5,341 nt of DNA. It comes from Sulfurovaceae bacterium (GTDB taxonomy: Bacteria; Campylobacterota; Campylobacteria; Campylobacterales; Sulfurovaceae). Made by a program: the position numbers and the translations under genes. The notes under the pieces were generated by a model. It had not been told where the DNA came from and did not search any database. It was given only the letters and a program-made list of their open reading frames with translations. The stretch covers positions 1-5,341 of the forward strand of contig JAOZOG010000148.1 of NCBI GenBank assembly GCA_029933395.1. Direction: 5' to 3'. Below, one piece after another: positions 1 through 5,278 of this stretch; position 1 is the stretch's first letter, and every line of letters begins with the position of its first letter.

Positions 1-709
1 ACTTCAACTCTTTGAAGAGATAGGGAACGGCACCGATATGGTCTTCGTGTGCGTGGGTGATAATGATCGCTTTGATCTTGTCCTTGATCGCATGCAGATA
101 GCTGAAATCGGGCACCAGAATATCGACACCATGCATACTCTCATCAGGGAAGCTCATCCCCACATCGATGATCACGGCACTATTTTCAGTCTCCAGCACG
201 GCGATATTCCCGCCGATCTCGCCCAGTCCACCCAGTGGTGTGAAGCGGACTCTGCCTCCGGAATTGATATCGATCTGTCTCCAGGGATTGAGGCGTGCTT
301 CCTGCACTTCCCTGTTTTCGAGGATCGACTTCTTCATTACATCACTGACATTTGTCGGTTCGTTTCTTCTGCGCTTGCCGCCGCCACTTTTGCCCTGGCC
401 GCCTTTGCCGCTGCTTTTGTTCTGGCCGCTATGTTTTCTATTGTCATTGGGACGTCTGTTTTGACCACTGCTCTGCTTGCGGCCCTGGCCTCCCTGTCCC
501 TGCTGACGATCCCCCTCCTGCTTCTGTCCGGAGTTTGTATTTCTGTTACGATTGGGGTTCGGTTTTCTGCTGGGATTGGGTTTTCGGCTCTGGTTTTGTG
601 CCTGCCCCTCACTGCTCTTTGCTCTGTGAGGATTCGGTCTTCTGTTGGGGTTAGCTGCCTGGTTGTTTGAATTTTGTCCGTTGTTTTCTTTGCTTTGATT
701 GTTGTCCAT
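1..709 (-). CDS. rnj: Ribonuclease J, N-terminal part (runs off the left edge)
   Basis: This metallo-beta-lactamase/beta-CASP ribonuclease takes part in mRNA decay and RNA maturation in the cytoplasm; in Helicobacter it partners a DEAD-box helicase (family knowledge). The frame read down from ATG 707-709 is open to the edge, giving 236 codons. Residues 2-120 contain no V, I, L, F, Y, W or C and are dominated by N, Q, G, K, R, S and P. They include RRPNP/RKPNP motifs and end in a GKGGQGKSGGGKRRR patch. The enzyme core starts near residue 153 (VRFTPLGGLGEIGGN), continues with VIIDVGMSFPD, and reaches the metal-binding motif HAHEDH at residues 219-224. The start is supported by AAGGA 8 nt upstream. 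It overlaps the end of ksgA by 59 nt, so the two genes are probably co-transcribed and translationally coupled. The rest of the catalytic, beta-CASP and C-terminal domains lies outside the window. Confidence 0.95.
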   Translation of the reverse strand, partial: MDNNQSKENNGQNSNNQAANPNRRPNPHRAKSSEGQAQNQSRKPNPSRKPNPNRNRNTNSGQKQEGDRQQGQGGQGRKQSSGQNRRPNDNRKHSGQNKSSGKGGQGKSGGGKRRRNEPTNVSDVMKKSILENREVQEARLNPWRQIDINSGGRVRFTPLGGLGEIGGNIAVLETENSAVIIDVGMSFPDESMHGVDILVPDFSYLHAIKDKIKAIIITHAHEDHIGAVPYLFKELK

Positions 710-1505
710 CTAATATATCCTTTTTCAATTCATTATGTAAGTGATGATAGATAGATGTCTCAGCTTCATGAGGTCTTATATTTGGATCGAGCTCCAATTT
801 TTCAAAGAGTTTTGCAACTTTATCTTTGGAGAATGCTGCGATCAGATTTTTGGAGAGTTTTTTGCGCGGCTGCTGGAATGCAACTCTCAGCAACGACTCG
901 AAACTCTCGCTCTTCTCTGTGCGGGCCTTCTCGATCAAAAGTACTGCGGAGGTTACTTTGGGCGGTGGAACGAATGCTTCGGGCTCCACCTCAAAGCAGA
1001 GTGTCGCTTTGCCGGCTGTCTGGGCCAACACAGAGAGCGCAGAAAACGCTTTCTGTCCTGGAACAGCGGAAAACTTCACGGCGACCTCTTTCTGGACCAT
1101 TACCAGTATGGACTGGCAATTGGGATCCTTCAGTGCTTTCAGGATAATGTTGGTTGCAATATAATAGGGAAGATTGGCTATCAGATGATAGGGTTCATCC
1201 ATCAAGCCTCTCTCGCCCCAACGCTCAAGCACATCCCCACACTCAAGTACAAGTTCTCCTTTTTTCAGAGAAGACTCAAATGTGTTTTTCAGATGCTCGC
1301 ATAATCTCTTGTCAACCTCAAATGCTGTGACATTTCTCACTCTTACGAGTTCTTTGGTTAAATCACCTAAGCCAGGCCCGATCTCGACAACCTTCAGGTC
1401 GTCATCGGGCATCGCTTGGATGATTTGGTGAATAATGCTTTCATTTTTCAAAAAATTTTGACCAAAATGTTTATTGGCAAATTGAGCCAAATGCTTATCT
1501 ATCAT
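651..1505 (-). CDS. rsmA (ksgA): 16S rRNA (adenine(1518)-N6/adenine(1519)-N6)-dimethyltransferase RsmA/KsgA
   Basis: It uses SAM to dimethylate the two adjacent adenosines of the helix-45 loop in 16S rRNA, a late step of 30S assembly; its loss gives kasugamycin resistance (family knowledge). The 284-residue product has all the family marks. These are the N-terminal HFGQNFL (13-19), the SAM-binding motif EIGPGLGDLT (41-50), the acidic residue after the second strand (AFEVD, 61-65), the catalytic NLPY (111-114), and the FVPPPKVTSAV motif (178-188). It is slightly longer than the usual 265-275 residues. The extra K/Q-rich tail from about residue 266 is the stretch read in a second frame by the RNase J start. 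The ATG at 1503-1505 has only a weak ribosome site (AAGG about 14 nt upstream). The gene is transcribed divergently from hisF and leads the rnj operon. Confidence 0.97.
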   Translation of the reverse strand: MIDKHLAQFANKHFGQNFLKNESIIHQIIQAMPDDDLKVVEIGPGLGDLTKELVRVRNVTAFEVDKRLCEHLKNTFESSLKKGELVLECGDVLERWGERGLMDEPYHLIANLPYYIATNIILKALKDPNCQSILVMVQKEVAVKFSAVPGQKAFSALSVLAQTAGKATLCFEVEPEAFVPPPKVTSAVLLIEKARTEKSESFESLLRVAFQQPRKKLSKNLIAAFSKDKVAKLFEKLELDPNIRPHEAETSIYHHLHNELKKDILDGQQSKQRKQRTKFKQPGS

Positions 1506-1518
1506 ACTCTAAAATGCC

Positions 1519-1545
1519 TTAACTTTGGGATAATTCCTGTATAAT
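1519..1545 (+). promoter_or_regulatory. Predicted sigma-70 promoter of hisF
   Basis: A perfect -10 hexamer TATAAT lies at 1540-1545, followed by TTTAGC. A weak -35 (TTAACT, 1519-1524) sits at a short 15-nt spacing. Transcription would start near 1552, about 25 nt before the hisF ATG. A poor -35 with a strong AT-rich -10 is common in Campylobacterota. The same 71-nt gap must also hold the ksgA promoter on the other strand. Confidence 0.6.
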
Positions 1546-1576
1546 TTTAGCATAATAATAAACGAATTGGAATAGA

Positions 1577-2341
1577 ATGGATTATTTCGCAAAAAGAATC
1601 ATCCCCTGTCTCGATGTCGATAATGGACGTGTCGTCAAAGGCGTCAACTTTGTCGGACTTCGGGATGCAGGTGACCCTGTAGAAGTTGCCAAACGCTACA
1701 ACGAAGAGGGGGCCGATGAGTTGACCTTTCTCGATATCGGCGCAAGCCATGAAGGGCGGGATACGATCGTAGATGTGGTCAAAAAAGTTGCGCAGGAGGT
1801 TTTCATCCCTCTGACCGTAGGCGGCGGTATTCGCAAACTCGATGATATCTACAGTCTACTCAATGTCGGCTGCGACAAGGTCAGTATCAATTCTGCAGCG
1901 ATCGATCGCCCCGACTTTATCAATGAAAGTGCCAAACGGTTTGGTTCGCAGTGTATCGTTGTGGCGATCGATGCCAAACGAGTCTCCAAAGAGAATTGGA
2001 ATATCTTCGTTCATGGTGGCAGGAAAGATACCGGTATCGATGCGATAGAGTGGGCCAAAGAGGCATACGACAGAGGAGCGGGCGAACTTCTCGTCACCTC
2101 TATGGATGCCGATGGCACCAAGGCCGGCTTCGACAATGAGCTCAATAGAAGGATCAATGAAGTCGTCAATATTCCCATTATCGCCAGCGGCGGTGCAGGT
2201 ACGATGGAGCACATCAGGGATGCATTCACCGTGGGCTTGGCAGATGCTGCTTTGGCTGCCTCGATCTTCCATTTCAAGGAGATCGATATCATGGATCTCA
2301 AGCATTACCTTCTCGAACAAAATATACCCGTAAGGCGCTGA
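1577..2341 (+). CDS. hisF: Imidazole glycerol phosphate synthase, cyclase subunit HisF
   Basis: HisF is the cyclase half of the HisHF complex. It uses ammonia from the HisH glutaminase to convert PRFAR into imidazole glycerol phosphate and AICAR, linking histidine and purine synthesis. The 254-residue (beta/alpha)8 barrel is full length. The N-terminal RIIPCLDVDNGRVVKG carries the catalytic Asp13 (Asp11 of Thermotoga HisF). The second catalytic Asp is in VVAIDAKR at 132. Phosphate-binding loops are at VGGGIR (81-86), TSMDADGTKAGFD (174-186) and ASGGAG (203-208). The start is set by the conserved MDYFAKRIIPC and GGAA at 1569-1572. No other his gene is in the window, so histidine genes seem scattered here, and HisH must come from elsewhere. 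The next gene starts 1 nt after its stop. Confidence 0.98.
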   Translation: MDYFAKRIIPCLDVDNGRVVKGVNFVGLRDAGDPVEVAKRYNEEGADELTFLDIGASHEGRDTIVDVVKKVAQEVFIPLTVGGGIRKLDDIYSLLNVGCDKVSINSAAIDRPDFINESAKRFGSQCIVVAIDAKRVSKENWNIFVHGGRKDTGIDAIEWAKEAYDRGAGELLVTSMDADGTKAGFDNELNRRINEVVNIPIIASGGAGTMEHIRDAFTVGLADAALAASIFHFKEIDIMDLKHYLLEQNIPVRR

Positions 2342-2342
2342 T

Positions 2343-2873
2343 ATGATCATCTGTGCCGGCGATAGCGAACAGTTCGACTTTGCGACACCGATAGGTATCG
2401 GGATGGTCAATGCAGCTGTCAACCTGACAAAACTCTGCCTTCTCAATCCTCCGGAATTTCTTCTCTTTGTGGGTACGGCAGGCAGCTATGGAAACAAAAA
2501 CATCTTCGATATTATCGAGTCCCGTACCGCAGCCAATATCGAAAACAGCTTTTTTACACACAATAGTTATACCCCTATCGACAATGTCATCAGCACAGCA
2601 GATGATGTTTCACGTGAAACAATCGTTAATTCCAGTAACTATATCACGACTGATTCTGATGTCGCCAAGCACTATCTGAACAACAATATCCAATTGGAAA
2701 ATATGGAATTTTTCGCGGTACTCAAGGCTGCCGAAGAGTTGAAGATACCTGCCGGTGGAGTCTTTATCGTGACCAATTATTGCGACAAGGAAGCACACAA
2801 AGTCTTTATCCAAAACCGCCTTGAGGCAATGGGAAGATTGACTGACTATATGAAGGGGCGCATAACTCTGTAA
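2343..2873 (+). CDS. Short purine-nucleoside phosphorylase / MTA-SAH nucleosidase-like protein
   Basis: The 176-residue product resembles the nucleoside phosphorylase family (MTAN/PNP fold) but is shorter than the roughly 230-residue members. IGIGMVNAAVNLTKL (17-31) followed by PEFLLFVGTAGSYG (37-50) matches the family's 'GIGKVxAA...PDxIINxGxAG' region. ENMEFFAVLKAAEELKIPAGGVFIVTN (119-145) matches the 'MEMEA...VPFVVVRAISD' region, where the Glu contacts the ribose. The first strand, with the acidic loop (E12 of E. coli MTAN), is missing. The usual catalytic Asp of 'ISD' is replaced by Asn145 (VTN). It may therefore be an inactive binding protein or have a changed substrate, and I do not assign one. 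TAAGG (2331-2335) inside the end of hisF is its ribosome site, 7 nt from the ATG, so translation is likely coupled to hisF. A perfect parS site lies inside it, encoding VSRET (89-93). Confidence 0.8.
   Translation: MIICAGDSEQFDFATPIGIGMVNAAVNLTKLCLLNPPEFLLFVGTAGSYGNKNIFDIIESRTAANIENSFFTHNSYTPIDNVISTADDVSRETIVNSSNYITTDSDVAKHYLNNNIQLENMEFFAVLKAAEELKIPAGGVFIVTNYCDKEAHKVFIQNRLEAMGRLTDYMKGRITL
2606..2621. promoter_or_regulatory. parS: parS centromere site (ParB/Spo0J binding palindrome), copy 1
   Basis: The 16-mer TGTTTCACGTGAAACA is a perfect palindrome and matches the near-universal bacterial parS consensus at every position. It is the loading site for the CTP-dependent clamp ParB, which spreads from it and recruits SMC and ParA for origin segregation (family knowledge). 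It lies inside the phosphorylase-like gene, read as GTT TCA CGT GAA ACA. An identical copy is 1,921 bp downstream. No parA or parB gene is visible in the window, which is normal for dispersed chromosomal parS sites. Confidence 0.92.
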
Positions 2874-2880
2874 GAGCTTT

Positions 2881-2905
2881 GAGACAAGGCTTGCCTTGTC
2901 TCTAC
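2881..2905 (-). repeat. REP-like palindrome with GTAG head (single copy, minus orientation)
   Basis: GAGACAAGGC (2881-2890) and GCCTTGTCTC (2893-2902) form a perfect 10-bp inverted repeat around TT. Read on the minus strand it begins with GTAG (2905-2902), the head tetranucleotide typical of REP elements mobilised by RAYT (TnpA-REP) transposases. It begins 7 nt after the stop of the phosphorylase-like gene and could stabilise the 3' end of the hisF transcript. No T-run follows, so it is not a standard intrinsic terminator. Confidence 0.6.
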
Positions 2906-2987
2906 AATTATCACCGCCCCAACGAATATTCAATAGAGTTGGCGGAAGGAAATAGCCCGTCTGATGTCTGTAATACATTTTATTTCC

Positions 2988-3013
2988 GTAGGGTGTTGTG
3001 CCCTCACAACACC
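2988..3013 (+). repeat. REP-like palindrome with GTAG head upstream of rlmN
   Basis: GTAG (2988-2991) is followed by a perfect 9-bp stem, GGTGTTGTG (2992-3000) and CACAACACC (3005-3013), around a CCCT loop. It lies 31 nt before the rlmN start, so it may fold in the rlmN leader. The stem sequence is unrelated to the hairpins at 2881 and 4228, although the GTAG head and the geometry are the same. The rest of the 171-nt spacer (2874-3044) holds no recognisable gene. It has only an imperfect GC-rich inverted repeat (2914-2923 with 2938-2945) and an AT-rich stretch near 2971-2987. Confidence 0.6.
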
Positions 3014-3044
3014 AACAGGCAGATAAACAAAAAGAGAGAAAAGA

Positions 3045-4127
3045 ATGAAAAAAATACTACAAGACTACACCAAAGAAGAGCTTGGTGAAATGATCAAACC
3101 CTCTTTCAGGGCCAAACAGATCTATGACTGGACTTACCATAAATATGCCTCTACTTTTGAGGAGATGAAGAACCTTCCCAAGGCAATGCGTACCGATCTT
3201 GATAGTGAGTTTACACTGCGTCCGCTCAAAACGATACAGGTCCAGGACAGTATGGATGGCAGCAGAAAGTACCTTTTCGAACTCCATGACGGCCATACGG
3301 TAGAGGCCGTTCTGCTACTGATGCGCGAGGCTCAGTATCACGAAGATGGCACACTCAAACACCATCGCAGATATACTGTCTGTATCTCTTCCCAGGTGGG
3401 GTGCAAAGTCGGATGCGCCTTCTGTCTCACAGCCAAAGGCGGCTTTATGCGTAATCTTACTGCAGGAGAGATCGTCTCACAGCTGCTTATGATCAAGGCG
3501 GACAATGATATCGATGCCAACCGCCGTGTCAATATCGTCTATATGGGCATGGGAGAGCCGCTTGACAACCTGGATAACGTCGCCAAAGCGATCAAGATTT
3601 TTGCCGATCCTGAGGGTATGGCTATCTCTCCAAACAGACAGACCGTGTCAACCAGTGGTCTGAGCAGCAAGATCGAAAGACTCGGCAAAATGGGCCTGGG
3701 TATCAATCTGGCAATCTCATTGCACGCGGTTGACGATGAACTCCGTCAACAGCTGATGCCCATCAACAAAGCCTATAATATCGAATCGATTATCACTGCT
3801 GTGAAAAACTTCCCTGTCAATGACCGTAAGCGTGTGATGTTCGAATATCTTGTCATCAAGGATGTCAATGATGATATCTCCGCAGCAAAGAAACTGCTCA
3901 AGCTGCTAAATGGGATCAAAGCCAAAGTCAACCTCATATACTTCAACCCCTATGGCGGTACCGAGTTCAAGCGTCCCGAAGAGAAAGATATGCTCCGTTT
4001 TCAGGAGTATCTAACGCAAAGGGGTCTACTATGCACGATCAGAGAATCCAAAGGTCTAGACATCAGTGCCGCCTGTGGTCAACTGAGAGAGCAGGAACGC
4101 TCCAAAAATGAAAACATACAAGGATAG
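3045..4127 (+). CDS. rlmN: Dual-specificity RNA methyltransferase RlmN (radical SAM)
   Basis: RlmN methylates C2 of A2503 in the peptidyl-transferase centre of 23S rRNA and of A37 in some tRNAs, using a methyl-cysteine intermediate and a radical SAM cluster (family knowledge). The product is full length (360 residues). CISSQVGCKVGCAFC (113-127) contains the cluster cysteines C120, C124 and C127 in the CX3CX2C pattern, and also C113, equivalent to E. coli C118. The SAM-binding MGMGEPLDN is at 167-175. SLHAVDDELRQQLMPIN (225-241) and LIYFNPYGG (297-305) are family signatures. ISAACGQL (340-347) carries C344, the cysteine that becomes methylated (C355 in E. coli). The ribosome site is a weak purine run (AAAGAGAG, 3031-3038). 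The next, very small gene starts 2 nt after its stop. Confidence 0.98.
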   Translation: MKKILQDYTKEELGEMIKPSFRAKQIYDWTYHKYASTFEEMKNLPKAMRTDLDSEFTLRPLKTIQVQDSMDGSRKYLFELHDGHTVEAVLLLMREAQYHEDGTLKHHRRYTVCISSQVGCKVGCAFCLTAKGGFMRNLTAGEIVSQLLMIKADNDIDANRRVNIVYMGMGEPLDNLDNVAKAIKIFADPEGMAISPNRQTVSTSGLSSKIERLGKMGLGINLAISLHAVDDELRQQLMPINKAYNIESIITAVKNFPVNDRKRVMFEYLVIKDVNDDISAAKKLLKLLNGIKAKVNLIYFNPYGGTEFKRPEEKDMLRFQEYLTQRGLLCTIRESKGLDISAACGQLREQERSKNENIQG

Positions 4128-4129
4128 AC

Positions 4130-4231
4130 ATGCCCGGTGTAGATGAGTTTCTTTTTCTTTTTATTATAGTGGTTGTTATCATCGGAGTGGGCTGGTTCAT
4201 CTATGATGCCCGAAGCGAGGACGAAAAGTAG
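4130..4231 (+). CDS. 33-residue single-pass membrane miniprotein downstream of rlmN
   Basis: This 34-codon frame starts at ATG 4130-4132, 2 nt after the rlmN stop. AGGA (4121-4124), contributed by the last rlmN codons, is a good ribosome site 5 nt upstream. The product has a short acidic N-terminus (MPGVDEF) and a run of about 20 hydrophobic residues (LFLFIIVVVIIGVGWFIY, 8-25). It ends in a charged C-terminal tail (DARSEDEK). This is the layout of a single transmembrane helix without a cleavable signal, like many small membrane subunits. Its function is unknown and there is no cysteine or metal motif. From memory, a small ORF also follows rlmN in C. jejuni, which would argue for conservation. 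The stop codon TAG lies inside the GTAG head of the adjacent REPIN. Confidence 0.75.
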   Translation: MPGVDEFLFLFIIVVVIIGVGWFIYDARSEDEK

Positions 4232-4295
4232 GGTCGGTCCCACCGACCAAGGGTAGAATAAATGTAAATGCGCTGGTCGGTAGGACCGACCCTAC
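4228..4295. repeat. REPIN-like element: two inverted GTAG-headed palindromes
   Basis: The left unit is GTAG (4228-4231) plus the hairpin GGTCGGT (4232-4238), CCC, ACCGACC (4242-4248). The right unit is the mirror image: GGTCGGT (4275-4281), AGG, ACCGACC (4285-4291), CTAC (4292-4295). The two 21-nt arms match at 20 positions when one is reverse-complemented, the only mismatch being in the loop. A 26-nt spacer (4249-4274) separates them. Each arm is a hairpin alone, and the pair can form one 21-bp cruciform-like stem. The outward GTAG heads are the signature of REPINs, short non-autonomous elements dispersed by RAYT transposases. It occupies the whole gap between the convergent genes and may also act as a transcription barrier. 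Confidence 0.8.
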
Positions 4296-5218
4296 GAATT
4301 GAACTTTCTTTCCTCTTTATTGCAAATCATTTTTTTCATCTCCCGAAAATCAACTCTGCTGTGCAGCTCAAATTTCGATTTGTAGCGGAATTTCAAGCTT
4401 TGGGCATGCAGCAGTAATCTGGGAGCGCCCATCTCTATTATCCGCTCCTCTTCCGAGAGTGCTCCCTCCAGATAGTCATTGGCACTCTGAAATGAAGCTC
4501 CGTAAATCGGATCGCCAAGAATTGGATGTTTCACGTGAAACAAATGGACTCTGATCTGATGCGTTCTTCCTGTGTGAGGATAACATGCCAGCAGTGTTGC
4601 ATCGAGCGAAGGATCATACTCCAGCGGCTCGAAATAAGTTTCCGCTTTTTTCCCTTCGCTGCTGATGCAGACTTTATGTTTGTCTCTACTATAGTCATCC
4701 CGAACCCTCAGTGCTTCATTCACCTGGAATGGGTCCTCTATGTATCCATCGACCCAGGCCAGGTAAGATTTTTCTATCGTACGGGATTCGAATGCATTTT
4801 TGAGAAAGCGTTCTGATTTTTTATGCCTGCTCGCCATCAGGAGGCCCGATGTCTCCATGTCGATGCGATGGACGGCATTGGCACGATCGCCTGCAAAGGT
4901 TCTGATCTCATCGAGCATCGAATAGGGGGTCTGCATCGTTTTGGGATGGACCAGTACCCCACTCTCTTTCTCAAAGAGTGCGAAATCAGCATTGGCAAAA
5001 ACCGGACTGACCCCCCTCCCCTTCGCTTCGAAGTAGACAACCTCTACTTCACCCACAATCCGGGCGGATTTATCCAGCATCGACTTACCATCTATGAGTA
5101 ATCTTCCACGATCGATCAGACGCTGCGCCTCTCCCTGCGTCATACCAAACTGACGAATGAGAAAAACAAAGGCGAGTATCTCTTCCTTGACATGGAATGT
5201 TTTTTTAATAAATGGCAC
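4292..5218 (-). CDS. RluA-family RNA pseudouridine synthase
   Basis: It isomerises specific uridines to pseudouridine in rRNA or tRNA; the exact target cannot be told from sequence. Numbered from the GTG start (308 residues), an S4-like RNA-binding segment at about 8-63 (TQGEAQRLIDRGRLLIDGKSM, split at 27-47) precedes the catalytic domain. That domain has HRIDMETSGLL with catalytic Asp120, GRTHQIRVHL (217-226), HPILGDPIYG (231-240) and PRLLLHAQSL (266-275). I chose the GTG at 5216-5218 because AAAGG lies 6-7 nt upstream and the product then begins MPFIKKTF, with a promoter just before it. The same frame extends to an ATG at 5329 (345 residues) with no clear ribosome site. parS copy 2 encodes FHVKH (227-231). 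The stop TAG is supplied by the REPIN head. Confidence 0.93.
   Translation of the reverse strand: MPFIKKTFHVKEEILAFVFLIRQFGMTQGEAQRLIDRGRLLIDGKSMLDKSARIVGEVEVVYFEAKGRGVSPVFANADFALFEKESGVLVHPKTMQTPYSMLDEIRTFAGDRANAVHRIDMETSGLLMASRHKKSERFLKNAFESRTIEKSYLAWVDGYIEDPFQVNEALRVRDDYSRDKHKVCISSEGKKAETYFEPLEYDPSLDATLLACYPHTGRTHQIRVHLFHVKHPILGDPIYGASFQSANDYLEGALSEEERIIEMGAPRLLLHAQSLKFRYKSKFELHSRVDFREMKKMICNKEERKFNS
4527..4542. promoter_or_regulatory. parS: parS centromere site (ParB/Spo0J binding palindrome), copy 2
   Basis: This is the second perfect TGTTTCACGTGAAACA, identical to the copy at 2606-2621. It lies inside the pseudouridine synthase gene. There it is read in a different phase (TTT CAC GTG AAA CAT, FHVKH) between the conserved THQIRVH and HPxxGDPxY motifs, a variable spot in the family. 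The same 16 bases in two unrelated genes and two frames point to selection on DNA rather than protein. Confidence 0.92.
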
Positions 5219-5237
5219 AAATACCCTTTCTTTTTGC

Positions 5238-5252
5238 AAATGATAATCATTT
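5238..5252. promoter_or_regulatory. Fur-box-like palindrome overlapping the pseudouridine synthase promoter
   Basis: AAATGATAATCATTT is a perfect 7-1-7 inverted repeat containing ATGATAATCAT, the core of the classical Fur consensus. Aligned to the 19-bp E. coli Fur box, about 14 positions agree. It overlaps the predicted -10 and start point, where a bound repressor would block transcription. Fur binding is inferred only from sequence. If the ATG at 5329 were the true start, these bases would be coding. Confidence 0.4.
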
Positions 5253-5278
5253 ATACTCAAATAGATCGTAGCAGGCAA
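5250..5278 (-). promoter_or_regulatory. Predicted sigma-70 promoter of the pseudouridine synthase gene
   Basis: On the minus strand, TTGCCT (5278-5273, four of six -35 positions) is followed after 17 nt by TATAAA (5255-5250, five of six -10 positions). The start would be near 5243, giving a leader of about 25 nt before the GTG at 5218. A competing signal is the string ATTTTAGC at the right edge (5341-5334), which also follows the hisF -10. If TATA lies just outside the window, a second promoter would sit there. Confidence 0.45.

Noticed and set aside
337..612. 91-codon minus frame, alanine/arginine-rich
   Set aside because: It lies in another frame of the RNase J tail, has no ribosome site, and the real frame continues into the HAHEDH core.
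38..670. 210-codon open frame on the plus strand
   Set aside because: It is antisense to the RNase J extension. Its leucine/alanine-rich sequence is the mirror of Q/N/G/R codons, and the minus frame has a recognisable enzyme.
741..1304. 187-codon plus frame opposite ksgA
   Set aside because: Shadow of ksgA with no family features; ksgA has all its motifs.
1538..1572. Minus-strand promoter for ksgA (TAAAAT 1549-1544 or TATACA 1543-1538)
   Set aside because: One must exist in this gap, but neither hexamer has a convincing -35, so I could not place it.
1856..2446. 196-codon minus frame across hisF and the next gene
   Set aside because: Antisense to the well-supported hisF, with no motifs and no promoter.
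2881..2902. Intrinsic terminator after the phosphorylase-like gene
   Set aside because: The stem is strong, but no T-run follows on either strand and the GTAG head fits a REP better.
2914..2945. Imperfect inverted repeat CCGCCCCAAC / GTTGGCGG
   Set aside because: Needs a 2-nt bulge and a 14-nt loop, with no T-run or known motif. Too weak to call.
2966..2987. Promoter for rlmN around TAATACATTTTATTTC
   Set aside because: The hexamers match the consensus poorly and no -35 is visible. rlmN could be read through from hisF.
2879..3088. 69-codon plus frame spanning the spacer before rlmN
   Set aside because: It is built from the two REP hairpins and runs out of frame into rlmN. No ribosome site; not a gene.
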